Part shown: in pieces, positions 49,399 to 59,483 of the stretch
Numbering within the stretch: position 1 is the first letter of the stretch
Layout of the letters: each line of letters starts with the position of its first letter
Origin: Hyphomicrobiales bacterium
Lineage (GTDB): Bacteria > Pseudomonadota > Alphaproteobacteria > Rhizobiales > Beijerinckiaceae
Assembly: GCA_900466745.1 (NCBI GenBank)
Contig: UBNE01000017.1
Coordinates: 1-64,000, forward strand
Direction: 5' to 3'
Length of the DNA: 64,000 nt
Notes under the pieces: model-generated
The model's database searches: none
Told to the model about the DNA's origin: nothing
What the model saw: only the letters and a program-made list of their open reading frames with translations
Made by a program: the position numbers and the translations under genes

Positions 49399-52300
49399 TT
49401 ATTCCGCAGCCTGCAAGGTGCGGGCCTGCTCCATCTCGCGCAGCGCGCGGCGGTACTCGACCGGCATCACCTTGACGAACTTCGTGCGGTAATCCGCCCA
49501 GTTGTCGAGGATGGTGCGGGCGCGCTCAGAACCGGTGTAGTTGGCGTGGTTCGTCAGCATCTGCATCAGCCGCTCATCGTCATGGCCCGACATGTTGGTC
49601 ATGTCGATGCGGCCCTTGTGCTCGAGATCGCCGCCGTGATGGTGCAGCCGCTCCATCAGCTCCTCCTCCTCCTCGACCGGTTCGAGATCGACCATGGAGA
49701 GGTTGCAGCGCGACTTGAAGGTGCCGTCCTCGTCCAGCACATAGGCGATGCCGCCCGACATGCCGGCGGCGAAGTTGCGCCCCGTCTGGCCGATGACCGC
49801 GACGACGCCGCCGGTCATGTATTCGCAGCCATGGTCGCCGGTGCCTTCGACCACCGCGATCGCGCCGGAATTGCGCACCGCGAAGCGCTCGCCGGCGACG
49901 CCCCTGAAATAGGCCTCGCCCGAGATCGCGCCGTAGAGCACCGTGTTGCCGACGATGATCGAGCGTTCGGCCACGGCCTTCGAGGCCGGATCCGGCTTCA
50001 CGATCAGCTTGCCGCCGGAGAGGCCCTTGCCGACATAGTCATTGGCCTGGCCGGTGAGCTCGACCGTGACGCCCGCGGCGAGGAAGGCGGCGAAGCTCTG
50101 GCCCGAGGTGCCCTTCAGCTTCACCGTGATGGTGTCGTCCGGCAGGCCGGCATGGCCGTAGTTCTTCGCCACGACGCCCGAGAGCATCGCGCCGGCCGAG
50201 CGGTCGACATTCGAGATCGTCTCCTCGATCACGACCGGGGTGCCGGTCTCGATCGCGCCTTCCGCCGCCTCGATCAGCCTGCGGTCGAGCACGGTGTCGA
50301 TCGGGTGGTTCTGCCGCTCGACATGGCGGATCGCCACGCCCGGCAGCTCGACCTTGTGGAAGAGCTTCGCGAAATCGAGCCCCCTCGCCTTCCAGTGATC
50401 GATCGCCTCGCGCTTGTCGAGCAGGTCGGAGCGGCCGACGAGTTCCTCGATCCTGGTGAAGCCCATCTCCGCCATGATCCGGCGGACATCCTCGGCCACG
50501 AAGAAGAAGTAGTTCACCACATGCTCGGGCAGGCCCTTGAAGCGCTTGCGCAGCACCGGGTCCTGCGTCGCGACCCCGACCGGGCAGGTGTTGAGATGGC
50601 ATTTGCGCATCATGATGCAGCCGGCCGCGATCAGCGGCGCGGTCGAGAAGCCGAATTCGTCGGCCCCGAGCAGCGCGCCGATGACGACGTCCCGCCCCGT
50701 CCGCAACCCGCCGTCGACCTGAAGCGCGACGCGGCCGCGGAGCTGGTTCAGCACCAGCGTCTGCTGCGTCTCGGCGAGCCCGATCTCCCAGGGCGAGCCG
50801 GCATGCTTCAGCGAGGTCAGCGGGCTCGCGCCCGTGCCGCCCTCGAAGCCCGAGATGGTGATGTGGTCGGCCCGCGACTTGGCGACGCCGGCCGCGACCG
50901 TGCCGACGCCGATCTCGGAGACGAGCTTCACCGAGACGTCCGCCGCCGGGTTGACGTTCTTGAGGTCGAAGATGAGCTGCGCCAGATCCTCGATCGAATA
51001 GATGTCGTGATGCGGCGGCGGCGAAATCAGGCCGACGCCCGGCGTCGAATGCCGGGTCCGGGCGATCTTGGCGTCGACCTTGTGGCCGGGGAGCTGGCCG
51101 CCCTCGCCGGGCTTGGCGCCCTGCGCCACCTTGATCTGCATCACATCGGAATTGACGAGGTATTCGGTGGTGACGCCGAAGCGGCCGGACGCGATCTGCT
51201 TGATCGCCGAGCGCTTGGAGCGCCCGTCCGGCAGCGGCTTGAAGCGGATCGCCTCCTCGCCGCCCTCGCCGGTGTTCGACTTGCCGCCGATCTGGTTCAT
51301 CGCGATGGCGAGCGTCTCATGCGCCTCGCGCGAGATCGAGCCGAAGGACATCGCGCCGGTGGCGAAGCGCTTGACGATCTCGGCCGCCGGCTCGACGGCC
51401 TCCAGCGGCACGGGCTTGCGCCCGTCATCTTCCGCCATCTTCACCTTGAACAGCCCGCGGATGGTGCTGAGCCGCCGGCCCTCGTCGTTGACCTGCCGGG
51501 CGAAATCCTCGTAGCGCTCCTGCGCGTTGAGGCGCACCGCATGCTGCAGCGAGGCGACCACGTCCGGCTTCCAGACATGGTCCTCGCCGCGGACGCGGTA
51601 CATGTATTCGCCGCCGATATCGAGGCTGTCGCGGTAGAGCGGCGAGTCGCCGAAGGCGTCGCGATGGCGCCTGACGCTCTCCTCCGCGATCTCCTCCAGC
51701 CCGACGCCCTCGATCGCGGTGCCGGTGCCGAAGAAGAACTTGTCGACGAAGGCGCTCTTCAGGCCGACCGCGTCGAAGATCTGCGCGCCGCAATAGGACT
51801 GGTAGGTCGAGATGCCCATCTTGGACATCACCTTGAGCACGCCCTTGCCGACCGACTTGATGTAGCGCGTCACCACCTCGCCGGCATCGACCTCCTCCGG
51901 GAAGGCGCCCTGCTCGTGCTGGTCGAGCAGGGTGTCGAAGGCGAGATAGGGGTTGATCGCCTCGGCGCCGTAGCCGGCGAGGCAGCAGAAATGATGGATC
52001 TCGCGCGGCTCGCCGGATTCGACGACGAGGCCGACCGAGGTGCGCAGCCCCTTGCGGATCAGGTGGTGATGCACCGCCGCCGTCGCGAGCAGCGCCGGGA
52101 TCGGGATGCGGTCGGAGCCCACCTGCCGGTCGGACAGGATGATGATGTTGTAGCCGCCATGGACCGCGGCCTCCGCGCGCTCGCACAGCCGCTCCAGCGC
52201 GCCTTCCATGCCGGCCGCGCCCTCGCGCGCCGGATAGGTGAAGTCGATGGTCTTGGTGTCGAAGCGATCCTCGTAATGGCCGATGCAGCGGATCTTCTCG

Positions 52301-54087
52301 AGATCGTCGTTGGTCAGGATCGGCGTGCGCACTTCGAGGCGCTTGCGCCGCGAGGTGCCTTCCAGGTCGAGGATGTTCGGCCGCGGCCCGATGAAGGAGA
52401 GCAGGCTCATCACCAGCTCCTCGCGGATCGGGTCGATCGGCGGGTTCGTCACCTGCGCGAAGTTCTGCTTGAAATAGGTGTAGAGCAGCTTCGACTTGAG
52501 CGAGAGCGCCGAGATCGGCGTGTCGGTGCCCATCGAGCCCACGGCTTCCTGCCCGGTCACCGCCATCGGCGCCATCAGCAGGCGGACATCCTCGGTGGTG
52601 TAGCCGAAGGCCTGCTGGCGATCGAGCAGCGGCACGTCGGTGCGCGAGGCCCGCGCCTCGACCGGCGGCAACTCCTCCAGCACGATCTGGGTGCGCTTCA
52701 GCCAGTCCTTGTAGGGATTGGCGAGGCAGAGCTGCGTCTTGATCTCGTCGTCGCCGATGATGCGGCCCTGTTCGAGGTCGATCAGCAGCATCTTGCCGGG
52801 CTGGAGCCGCCACTTCTCGACGATCTTCTCCTCCGGGATCGGCAGCACGCCGAACTCCGAGGCCAGCACCACGAGCCCGTCATCGGTGACGAGATAGCGC
52901 GCCGGACGCAGCCCGTTGCGGTCGAGCGTCGCGCCGATCTGGCGCCCATCGGTGAAGGCGATCGCGGCCGGCCCGTCCCAGGGCTCCATCAGCGCGGCGT
53001 GGTATTCGTAGAAGGCGCGCCGCTCCTCGTTCATCAGCGGGTTGCCGTTCCACGCCTCCGGCACGAGCATCATCATGGCGTGCGCCAGCGAGTAGCCGCC
53101 CTGCACCAAAAATTCGAGCGCATTGTCGAAGCAGGCCGTGTCCGACTGCCCCTCATAGGAGATCGGCCAGAGCTTCGAGATATCCGAGCCGAACAGCTCC
53201 GAATCGACGCTCGCCTGCCGCGCCGCCATCCAGTTGACGTTGCCGCGCAGCGTGTTGATCTCGCCGTTATGGGCGACCATCCGGTACGGGTGGGCGAGCC
53301 GCCAGGACGGGAAGGTGTTGGTGGCGAAGCGCTGATGGACCAGCGCGATGGCGCTGACGAAGCGCTCGTCCTGCAGATCCTTGAAATAGGAGCCGAGCTG
53401 GTTCACCAGCACCATGCCCTTGTAGACGATGGTGCGGGCCGACATCGAGACGGGGTAGTACTCCGCCGTCTTGCGCTCCTGATGCTTGTAGACTTTGTTC
53501 GAGACCGACTTGCGCAGGACATAGACCTGCCGCTCGAACTCCTCCTCGCTGGCGATGTCGTCGGGGCGCCCGACGAAGAGCTGGCGGTGCACCGGCTCGG
53601 TCTCCAGCACCGCCTTGCCGAGGTCGCTGTTGTCGACCGGCACGTCGCGCCAGCCGAGGAAGTTGAGCCCCTCCTCCTCGACGGTCTGCGCGATGATCTC
53701 CTCGCAGAGCGCCCGGATCGCCGGATCGCGCGGCATGAAGAACTGGCCGACGGCGTAGAAGCCCGGCTCTGGCAGGTCGATGCCGAGCCTCGCGCACTCC
53801 TCCTTGAAGAAGCGGTGCGGAATCTGGGTGAGGATGCCGCAGCCGTCGCCGAGCTTCGGATCCGCCCCGACCGCGCCGCGATGGTCGATATTGTGCAGGA
53901 TCTGCAGGCCCTGCTGCACGATGGCGTGGCTCTTGCGGTTCTTCATGTCGGCGATGAAGCCGACGCCGCAGGAATCCTTCTCGTTGGCCGGGTCGTAGAG
54001 GCCTTGCCGCATCGGCAGGGCCGGATCATAGGCCGCCGGAAAACGCGCGAGCCCCTCTGCGCCGCTGACCTTGCTGGTTGCGCTCAT
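49399..54087 (-). CDS. gltB: Glutamate synthase (NADPH) large subunit
   Basis: Alpha subunit of GOGAT, converting glutamine and 2-oxoglutarate to two glutamates. At 1562 residues it is full length: a 39-residue propeptide before the nucleophile Cys40 (KDSCGVGF), glutaminase domain to about 430, central domain, FMN-binding synthase domain with [15 protein letters not shown], the 3Fe-4S cysteines in [15 protein letters not shown], and the C-terminal beta-helix GXXGXXXG repeats. The ATG at 54087 has GGGAGCAGG upstream. Forms an operon with gltD; a 600-base non-coding region lies upstream. Confidence 0.97.
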   Translation of the reverse strand: MSATSKVSGAEGLARFPAAYDPALPMRQGLYDPANEKDSCGVGFIADMKNRKSHAIVQQGLQILHNIDHRGAVGADPKLGDGCGILTQIPHRFFKEECARLGIDLPEPGFYAVGQFFMPRDPAIRALCEEIIAQTVEEEGLNFLGWRDVPVDNSDLGKAVLETEPVHRQLFVGRPDDIASEEEFERQVYVLRKSVSNKVYKHQERKTAEYYPVSMSARTIVYKGMVLVNQLGSYFKDLQDERFVSAIALVHQRFATNTFPSWRLAHPYRMVAHNGEINTLRGNVNWMAARQASVDSELFGSDISKLWPISYEGQSDTACFDNALEFLVQGGYSLAHAMMMLVPEAWNGNPLMNEERRAFYEYHAALMEPWDGPAAIAFTDGRQIGATLDRNGLRPARYLVTDDGLVVLASEFGVLPIPEEKIVEKWRLQPGKMLLIDLEQGRIIGDDEIKTQLCLANPYKDWLKRTQIVLEELPPVEARASRTDVPLLDRQQAFGYTTEDVRLLMAPMAVTGQEAVGSMGTDTPISALSLKSKLLYTYFKQNFAQVTNPPIDPIREELVMSLLSFIGPRPNILDLEGTSRRKRLEVRTPILTNDDLEKIRCIGHYEDRFDTKTIDFTYPAREGAAGMEGALERLCERAEAAVHGGYNIIILSDRQVGSDRIPIPALLATAAVHHHLIRKGLRTSVGLVVESGEPREIHHFCCLAGYGAEAINPYLAFDTLLDQHEQGAFPEEVDAGEVVTRYIKSVGKGVLKVMSKMGISTYQSYCGAQIFDAVGLKSAFVDKFFFGTGTAIEGVGLEEIAEESVRRHRDAFGDSPLYRDSLDIGGEYMYRVRGEDHVWKPDVVASLQHAVRLNAQERYEDFARQVNDEGRRLSTIRGLFKVKMAEDDGRKPVPLEAVEPAAEIVKRFATGAMSFGSISREAHETLAIAMNQIGGKSNTGEGGEEAIRFKPLPDGRSKRSAIKQIASGRFGVTTEYLVNSDVMQIKVAQGAKPGEGGQLPGHKVDAKIARTRHSTPGVGLISPPPHHDIYSIEDLAQLIFDLKNVNPAADVSVKLVSEIGVGTVAAGVAKSRADHITISGFEGGTGASPLTSLKHAGSPWEIGLAETQQTLVLNQLRGRVALQVDGGLRTGRDVVIGALLGADEFGFSTAPLIAAGCIMMRKCHLNTCPVGVATQDPVLRKRFKGLPEHVVNYFFFVAEDVRRIMAEMGFTRIEELVGRSDLLDKREAIDHWKARGLDFAKLFHKVELPGVAIRHVERQNHPIDTVLDRRLIEAAEGAIETGTPVVIEETISNVDRSAGAMLSGVVAKNYGHAGLPDDTITVKLKGTSGQSFAAFLAAGVTVELTGQANDYVGKGLSGGKLIVKPDPASKAVAERSIIVGNTVLYGAISGEAYFRGVAGERFAVRNSGAIAVVEGTGDHGCEYMTGGVVAVIGQTGRNFAAGMSGGIAYVLDEDGTFKSRCNLSMVDLEPVEEEEELMERLHHHGGDLEHKGRIDMTNMSGHDDERLMQMLTNHANYTGSERARTILDNWADYRTKFVKVMPVEYRRALREMEQARTLQAAE

Positions 54088-54687
54088 CGTCAAACCTGCT
54101 CCCAGAACCCCGCTGGCTCTTCACCGGCGGACAAACCGTCACTCTCGATCCTCCCCGCGGCAGGCCCCGGCGCCGACGCCGCCGGTCGGCAGCGCGGATG
54201 AGGCCAAGGCGGGTCGGCCGTCGTCTCGTCGGAGGCTTACTTGCGCTTCGTTTCGATCGCGCCCGCGTCCTCCGCAGGCGCCTTCGGGCTCGCTGTCGCC
54301 CGGCCGCGCCTGTCTCAGGCCGTCGTTTTACGGATGCGCGTACGGTTGGCTTCGGCAGTATTGGCCTGGCCCCTCGTCATGCTCCGCTCCATTGCGACGG
54401 CACGACCCCGGCTGAACCAGCCTTCGGTCGGCGCGGTGAAAAATGGGACAGCAACACTGTCCTATTGCGATGAACTTGCCAGAATTCCAATCTACGCACA
54501 AGCGCCGATTTCGCGTCGCAGCGAAATTTTATTGCAAAATCGAATCCATGCCAGACATTTCCGGCACGAAAGCCCGAGTCGGACGGTCCGCTTCTTGTTT
54601 TGCCGGGTTTCGACCGGCGCGGCGCGCAGGCCCCCTCTCCGCCGCTGTCGGTTGGCAGGAAAGCGGCCCTTCCCTAACCCTTGGCGC
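54088..54687. other. 600-base region without a convincing gene
   Basis: Divergent control region of gltB (minus) and the threonine aldolase (plus). It contains an AT-richer stretch (about 54430-54560), a terminator-like hairpin ATTTCGC-GTCGCA-GCGAAAT followed by TTT (54508-54530), a sigma-54-like sequence on the minus strand (54533-54548), and a 21-codon minus-strand frame (54315-54380, starting MTRGQANTAEANR) with GGAGCGGAGC directly before it. None of the open frames matches a family I know. Confidence 0.5.
54533..54548 (-). promoter_or_regulatory. Sigma-54-like promoter upstream of gltB
   Basis: Minus-strand TGGATTCGATTTTGCA has GG and GC ten bases apart and a perfect TTGCA, compared with TGGCACG-N4-TTGCA; the CACG part does not match. 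gltBD is nitrogen-regulated in many bacteria, so control by sigma-54 is reasonable, but it would leave a leader of over 430 bases. Confidence 0.25.
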
Positions 54688-55743
54688 ATGAACTTCATCA
54701 GCGACAACACCGCCGGCGCCAGCCCCCGCGTCATGGCCGCGCTGGCCGCCGCCAATGACGGCCCGGCCTCCGGCTATGGCAGCGACGACTGGACGAAGCG
54801 GGTCGAAGAGCGGCTCTCGGCCCTGTTCGAGCGCGAGGTCGCGGCCTTCCTGGTGACGACGGGCACGGCCGCGAACGCGCTGGCCCTCGCCAGCGTGGTC
54901 AAGCCCTGGGGCGCGGTGCTCACCCATGAGGAGAGCCATATCGTCGAGGACGAGTGCGGCGCGCCCGAATTCTTCAGCAACGGCGCCAAGCTGGTCGACC
55001 TTCCCGGCACCGGCGGCAAGCTGACGCCCGAGGCGGTGGCCCGGGCGCTGGGCTATCTGAACGAGGGCAGCTTCCACAACGTCCAGGCGCAGGCGCTGTC
55101 GCTCACCCAGGCGACGGAATGCGGCACGATCTATACGCCGGAGGAGGTCCGCGCCCTCAAGCAGGCCGTCGCGGCGCGGCGCCTGACGGTCCATATGGAC
55201 GGCTCCCGCTTCGCCAACGCCCTCGTCACGCTCGGCTGCACCCCCGCCGAGATCACCTGGAAGGCGGGCGTCGACGTCCTTTCCTTCGGCGGCACCAAGA
55301 ACGGCGCCTGGGCGGTGGAGGCCGTGGTCTTCTTCGACCCGGCCCAGGCCGATGAGATGAAATGGCGGCGCAAGCGCGCCGGCCAGACCCTGTCCAAGGG
55401 CCGTTTCCTCGGCGCCCAGTTCGAGGCCCTGCTCGCCGAGGACCACTGGCTCGATCTCGCCCGCCACGCCAATGCGCAGGCGAAGCGCCTTGCCGACGCC
55501 GCCGTCGACGGCGGCCAGGCGCGGCTCGCCTGGCCGAGCCAGGCCAACGAGGTCTTCCTGATCCTGCCTGCCGCGACGCAAGCGCGGCTGGAGGCGGCGG
55601 GCGTGCGCTACCATTCCTGGCCGGGCCGCTCGCTCGCGCCCGACAACGCCCTGCGCGAAGGCGAGATCGTCGGCCGCTTCGTCATGTCCTTCGCGACCGA
55701 GCCGGCCGACGTCGGCCGGCTGATCGCGACGATCGCGGGCTGA
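54688..55743 (+). CDS. ltaE: Low-specificity threonine aldolase-type PLP enzyme
   Basis: A 351-residue cytoplasmic fold-I PLP protein of the threonine aldolase/beta-eliminating lyase family, splitting threonine to glycine and acetaldehyde. MNFISDNTAGASP at the start, VTTGTAANALAL, HEESHIVEDECGAPE, VHMDGSRFANAL with the PLP aspartate, and SFGGTKNGAW with the Schiff-base lysine are all present. The ATG at 54688 has no evident ribosome-binding site. The open frame extends far upstream but without family sequence. Adjacent genes give no pathway hint. Confidence 0.9.
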   Translation: MNFISDNTAGASPRVMAALAAANDGPASGYGSDDWTKRVEERLSALFEREVAAFLVTTGTAANALALASVVKPWGAVLTHEESHIVEDECGAPEFFSNGAKLVDLPGTGGKLTPEAVARALGYLNEGSFHNVQAQALSLTQATECGTIYTPEEVRALKQAVAARRLTVHMDGSRFANALVTLGCTPAEITWKAGVDVLSFGGTKNGAWAVEAVVFFDPAQADEMKWRRKRAGQTLSKGRFLGAQFEALLAEDHWLDLARHANAQAKRLADAAVDGGQARLAWPSQANEVFLILPAATQARLEAAGVRYHSWPGRSLAPDNALREGEIVGRFVMSFATEPADVGRLIATIAG

Positions 55744-55831
55744 TGCGGCTTTCGGCGCAACCCGGCCCCATGCCTGCCGCAATCGCTAAGGAAAACTGAA
55801 CGCCGCGCGACACCCGTTAAGGAAGGAAGCC

Positions 55832-56788
55832 ATGGCAAAACGTTCGACCGCGTCGAGGCGCATCGGTCTGATGGGCTTGGCCGTGGCCGGTGCGCTCGCC
55901 GGCTCGGCGGGAGGCGCCGCCGCCCAGTTTTATTATTATGACGACGACTACTATGCGGTGCCGGCGGTGCCCTATCCGCCGGCCTATGGCTATGGATACG
56001 GCTATCGCTACGCCCCCCGCATCGCCGAGCCGGTGACGGCCTACGACATCCGGCGCATCGCCTCCCAGACCTATGGCTTCGTGCGGATCGACCGGCTCTA
56101 CCGCAGCGCCGACACCTATGTCGTCGACGGCATGCGGGCGAACGGGCAGCGGCAGCGGCTGATTCTCGACGCCTTCGCCGGCAACCTGATCCGCCGCGTC
56201 CCGCTGCGCGGCGCCCAGGCCGGACAGGGGCCGGATATCGCGCGGATCGACCCGCTGCAGGAGCGCGAGCCTTCGCGCCCGCGCCTCGTGCCTCAGCCGC
56301 CGCAGCGCCCGGCCGAGCTCGCGCCGCCGGCCGCGGCGAGCGCGCCCGCGACCGTCATCCCGCCTGCTCCCGCCGCGCCGGAGAAGGCGCCGGCCCCGCA
56401 GCCCGCGCCGCACCCCCCTGTCGAAGCCAACGCCCCGGCGACGCAGGAGTCGCCGCCCTCCCCGGCCGCGCCGGCCGCACCGGAGAGGGCGCCGAGCCCG
56501 CAGCCCGCGCCACAGCCCCCCGTCGAGGCCAATGCCCCGGCGACGCAGGAGGCCCCGCCTGCGGCCGCTACCCCGGCATCTCCCGAAAGCGCCCCGGAGA
56601 AGCCCCGGCTGGTCAACCCGCAGGATGTGCGCGGCATCGACGAAACCGAGCGCAGGCCGCCTCTGGCGACACGGCCGCCCGCCTCCGCCGAAGCCGCCGT
56701 GCCGCTGGCGCCGGTGCAGGGTCAGGATTCGGGCACCGCGAAACCGCGCCCCGAAACGCCGATCGTCCCGGTGGCGCCGCTGGACTGA
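55832..56788 (+). CDS. Exported proline-rich protein with tandem repeat
   Basis: A 318-residue protein with a signal peptide (about 1-31, cut after AAAQ), a Tyr-rich segment (YYYDDDYYAVPAVPYPPAYG, 33-52), a small folded region (about 60-125) with DIRRIASQTYGFVRIDRLYR, and a long Pro/Ala/Glu tail. The tail contains two copies of a 34-residue unit (about 180-248; 102-base period in DNA) around PAPQPAPHPPVEANAPATQE. The folded part recalls small periplasmic proteins with a PepSY-like strand pattern, but I make no assignment. GGAAGG precedes the start. Confidence 0.78.
   Translation: MAKRSTASRRIGLMGLAVAGALAGSAGGAAAQFYYYDDDYYAVPAVPYPPAYGYGYGYRYAPRIAEPVTAYDIRRIASQTYGFVRIDRLYRSADTYVVDGMRANGQRQRLILDAFAGNLIRRVPLRGAQAGQGPDIARIDPLQEREPSRPRLVPQPPQRPAELAPPAAASAPATVIPPAPAAPEKAPAPQPAPHPPVEANAPATQESPPSPAAPAAPERAPSPQPAPQPPVEANAPATQEAPPAAATPASPESAPEKPRLVNPQDVRGIDETERRPPLATRPPASAEAAVPLAPVQGQDSGTAKPRPETPIVPVAPLD
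56370..56573 (+). repeat. Two-copy 102-base tandem repeat inside the proline-rich gene
   Basis: The stretch from about 56370 to 56471 is repeated from about 56472 to 56573 (GGAGAAGGCGCC at 56380 against GGAGAGGGCGCC at 56482, offset 102). Several third-position differences show it is not a very recent duplication. Confidence 0.7.
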
Positions 56789-56916
56789 GCCGGCATCCGG
56801 GTCGGACCGGCGTCACATCCCGGGCGAGGCGGCCTCCCAAGCCGGCCGCCGCCGGCATGGCAAGCCCGGTCCGGCCGTCGGCAAGCCCCGGGAGAGGCGG
56901 CTCCATCCTTCGCGCG

Positions 56917-56948
56917 CAACAAAAAGGGCTCCCGTCTCCGGGAGCCCT
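56917..56948 (-). terminator. Intrinsic terminator of the small heat-shock gene
   Basis: On the minus strand AGGGCTCCCG (56948-56939) pairs with CGGGAGCCCT (56934-56925), followed by TTTTTGTTG. Confidence 0.88.
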
Positions 56949-56976
56949 CGCCGTTCAGAGCAGAGGCTCTGAAGGA

Positions 56977-57450
56977 TTACGCGGCCTTGGCGGTCTCGAC
57001 CTTGGCTTCGAGAACCTTGGCCGAACCGGCGCCGATCGGGATCTGGCGCGGCTTCTTGGCCTCGGGGATCTCGCGCACGAGGTCGATATGGAGCAGGCCG
57101 TTCTCGAGGCTGGCGCCGGTCACCTGCACATAATCGGCAAGCTGGAAGCGGCGCTCGAAGGCGCGCGCGGCGATGCCCTGATGCAGGACCTCGCGCTTCT
57201 CGTCATTGTCGTTCGTCTGCTTCTCGCCCTTGACGGTCAGCGCGTTCTCCTTGCTCTCGATCGAGAGGTCGGCCTCGCTGAAGCCCGCGACCGCGATGGT
57301 GATGCGGTAGGCGTTCTCGGCGGTGCGCTCGATATTGTAGGGCGGGTAGCTCGGCGCCGTTTCGTTGCTGGTCGCCTGGTCGAGCAGCGAGAACAGGCGG
57401 TCGAAGCCGACGGTCGAACGATAGAGGGGGGAGAGATCGAAATGACGCAT
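56977..57450 (-). CDS. ibpA: Small heat-shock protein, Hsp20/IbpA type
   Basis: A 157-residue cytoplasmic holdase chaperone. It begins MRHFDLSPLYRSTVGFDRLF as rhizobial IbpA-class proteins do, has the alpha-crystallin domain (about 38-125) with YRITIAVAGFSEADL and the GASLENGLLHIDLVREIPE signature, and the I-x-I-like IPI motif in the C-terminal tail. It is transcribed alone, with a sigma-32-like promoter, a ROSE-type leader and a strong terminator. Confidence 0.94.
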   Translation of the reverse strand: MRHFDLSPLYRSTVGFDRLFSLLDQATSNETAPSYPPYNIERTAENAYRITIAVAGFSEADLSIESKENALTVKGEKQTNDNDEKREVLHQGIAARAFERRFQLADYVQVTGASLENGLLHIDLVREIPEAKKPRQIPIGAGSAKVLEAKVETAKAA

Positions 57451-57543
57451 GATGTGTCCTCCAGAGAAGCGACAGGCAGTACGGCCCGCCTCGCCTGAGC
57501 GCGGGCCTGGTTGAGGTTCGCGCAGCCGGTTCCGGCCTGCGCA
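57451..57543 (-). promoter_or_regulatory. ROSE-type RNA thermometer
   Basis: The 93-base leader can form two strong hairpins (57520-57542, and GGCCCGC with GCGGGCC at 57483-57507) and a weak final hairpin. In the last, TGTCGCT (minus strand, through 57472-57468) faces the Shine-Dalgarno GGAGGACA (57462-57455). The ROSE signature UYGCU is present as UCGCU opposite AGGA, including the typical G-G mismatch. ROSE elements are established on rhizobial small heat-shock genes. Confidence 0.7.
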
Positions 57544-57549
57544 GGATTG

Positions 57550-57578
57550 ATCTGGTAAAGCGTTTTCGGCTTTTCAAG
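57550..57578 (-). promoter_or_regulatory. Sigma-32-like heat-shock promoter
   Basis: Minus-strand CTTGAAA (57578-57572) and CCAGAT (57555-57550) are 16 bases apart and resemble the RpoH consensus (CTTGAAA, CCnnAT). Transcription would start near 57543 at the foot of the first leader hairpin. Confidence 0.5.
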
Positions 57579-57740
57579 AGGCCGGCGCGAAGGGCATAAC
57601 CAGCCGAGGGGAACCCGCTCGCCGGAGCGGTCCCGAGCGCGGCGGACGCCGCCGCGCAGGACGACGATCCGATCCATCAGAGGGCCGGAGCAGCCTCGCG
57701 CTTCGCGGAAGCGCGCAGCGGCGCCGGCCCGGAGTCAGCC

Positions 57741-58796
57741 ATGGCCGAGGCCGCCTTCTTCAACGACCCCGACTATCCCGTTCCGGGCCATGGCAAGGTC
57801 TGGCTGGCGACGACGCGGGACGGCGCGTCGCTGCGTTTCGCGAGCTGGCGGCCGACCGTGAAGCCGGTGCGCGGCACCGTCGTCCTGGTCCAGGGCCGGG
57901 CCGAGTTCATCGAGCGCTACAGCGAGACCGCCGCCGAGCTGCGCCGCCGCGGCTTCCACGTCCTCACCTTCGACTGGCGCGGCCAGGGCGGCTCGCAGCG
58001 CTTCGTCCGCCGCCTGCGCAAGGGCCATGTCGGCCGGCTGAGGCATTACGAGGCCGACCTCGCGCTCGCCATGGCGGAAATGCAGGCGAAGTTCCCGCCG
58101 CCCTATTTCATCCTCGCCCATTCGATGGGCGCGGCGCTCTGCCTCGATGCCGCGCGCCGGGACAGGCTGCCGGTCTCCCGCATGGTCGCCATCGCCCCGA
58201 TGCTCGGCCTCACCATGGTGCGGTATCCCGTGGCGGCGAGCCGGCTCGCCAGCATCCTGTACTGGCTCGGCTTCGGCCGCGCCTTCGTGCCCGGCGGCGG
58301 CGAAACCGCCATCGCGACGAAACCCTTCGAGGGCAACCGGCTGACCGGCGACCCGGTCCGCTATGCCCGCAACAGCCGGCTGTCGGCCGAGGCGCGCCAT
58401 CTCAGCATCGGCGACCCGACCATCGCCTGGGTGCGCAACGCCTTCCGCCTGATGGGCCGGCTCAACGCGCCCTCGGCGGCGCTGGAGGTGAAGGTGCCGA
58501 CCCTCGTCATCGCCGCGGGCCGCGACCCCGTCGTCTCGACGCCGGCGATCGAGCGCTTCGCGGCGCGGCTGAAGACCGGCGGCGCCCTGGTGCTGCCCGA
58601 GGCGCGCCACGAGATCCTGATGGAGAACGACGCGATCCGCGCCCGGTTCTGGGCCGCCTTCGACGCCTTCATCCCCGGCGAGGACCGGGCCCTGCCCGAC
58701 TCAGCCAGCGAGCAGGGCGAGCGCGGCCTGATGCAGCGCCTTGCTGCCGGCGGCGACGACGCGCCCGCCCCCGGCGGCGCTGCCGCCGTCCCATGA
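57741..58796 (+). CDS. Alpha/beta hydrolase, lysophospholipase (PldB-like)
   Basis: A 351-residue cytoplasmic or membrane-associated hydrolase. RGTVVLVQGRAEFIERY is the oxyanion strand typical of PldB-like enzymes, FDWRGQGGSQR follows, the nucleophile elbow reads AHSMGA, and AAGRDPVVSTPAIERF and EARHEILMEND provide the Asp and His. Monoacylglycerol or lysophospholipid hydrolysis is likely. The last 96 bases overlap the 3' end of hisN on the other strand; the C-terminal tail coded there is Gly/Ala/Pro-rich and outside the domain. Confidence 0.87.
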   Translation: MAEAAFFNDPDYPVPGHGKVWLATTRDGASLRFASWRPTVKPVRGTVVLVQGRAEFIERYSETAAELRRRGFHVLTFDWRGQGGSQRFVRRLRKGHVGRLRHYEADLALAMAEMQAKFPPPYFILAHSMGAALCLDAARRDRLPVSRMVAIAPMLGLTMVRYPVAASRLASILYWLGFGRAFVPGGGETAIATKPFEGNRLTGDPVRYARNSRLSAEARHLSIGDPTIAWVRNAFRLMGRLNAPSAALEVKVPTLVIAAGRDPVVSTPAIERFAARLKTGGALVLPEARHEILMENDAIRARFWAAFDAFIPGEDRALPDSASEQGERGLMQRLAAGGDDAPAPGGAAAVP

Positions 58797-59483
58797 GGTG
58801 ACGACACCGCCCGCCCCCTCGATGATCGGGATCAGCGCGACGATGTCGTAGGGCTTCAGCCCGCTCTCGATCACCAGGTCGACATGGCCGGAGGCGAGCA
58901 TGCAATAGGCGTAGCAGTCGCAACCATAGCGCGAGAGCCTGACCTGGCTCTCGACCCGCGCGAAGGCCGCTTCCTCCTCGCCCTGGAACAGATGCGGCGA
59001 GGTCGTCATCAGCGTCGCCGCCGCGAGTTCCGGCACCTGGCGCGTCTGCAGCCGCCGCGGCCCGCCCGGCCCCTCATAGCGCGCCTCGCGCCCGTCCCCG
59101 GAGAAGCGCTCGCCCGAGAAGGGCTGGTGCATCATGCCGTAGACCGGCACGCCCTGGCGCGTCAGCCCGATCAGCGTGCCCCAGACCGGGATGCCCGAGA
59201 TGAAGGCGCGGGTGCCGTCGATGGGATCGAGCACCCAGACATAGTCGGCCTCGATGTTCTCGTTGCCGAATTCCTCGCCGAGCACGCCATGCTCCGGGAA
59301 ATGCGCGCGGATCAGGCTGCGCATCACCGCCTCGCCTGCACGGTCCGCCTCGGTGACCGGATCGAACACCCCGCCGGGGGCCTTGTCCTCGAGGACGTGA
59401 TGCGCCCGGAAGAAGGGCAGGATCGCCTGCCCCGACCGGCTCGCCAGATCGTTGACGAAGGCCCCGAAATCGACCGCGCTCAT
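58701..59483 (-). CDS. hisN: Histidinol-phosphatase of the inositol monophosphatase family
   Basis: A 260-residue Mg-dependent phosphatase. Metal-binding motifs are complete: GEEFGNE (Glu70), VLDPIDGTRAF (Asp86, Asp89), and KPYDIVALIPIIEGAGG with the third aspartate; T-E-A-D in DPVTEADRAG supports catalysis. The wording matches HisN, the histidine-biosynthetic phosphatase of alphaproteobacteria, more than SuhB, but inositol monophosphatase activity is possible. GGGGAGG precedes the ATG at 59483. Its 3' end overlaps the convergent hydrolase gene. Confidence 0.87.
   Translation of the reverse strand: MSAVDFGAFVNDLASRSGQAILPFFRAHHVLEDKAPGGVFDPVTEADRAGEAVMRSLIRAHFPEHGVLGEEFGNENIEADYVWVLDPIDGTRAFISGIPVWGTLIGLTRQGVPVYGMMHQPFSGERFSGDGREARYEGPGGPRRLQTRQVPELAAATLMTTSPHLFQGEEEAAFARVESQVRLSRYGCDCYAYCMLASGHVDLVIESGLKPYDIVALIPIIEGAGGVVTSWDGGSAAGGGRVVAAGSKALHQAALALLAG

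Noticed and set aside
49387..54201. Plus-strand open frame of about 1600 codons opposite gltB
   Set aside because: It is the exact antisense of gltB; with strong third-position GC, the opposite strand lacks stops. The translation is Arg/His/Asp/Leu-rich with no family motif.
54241..54687. Upstream extension of the threonine aldolase
   Set aside because: The frame is open but the added 149 residues have no family similarity; MNFISDNTAG is the normal start.
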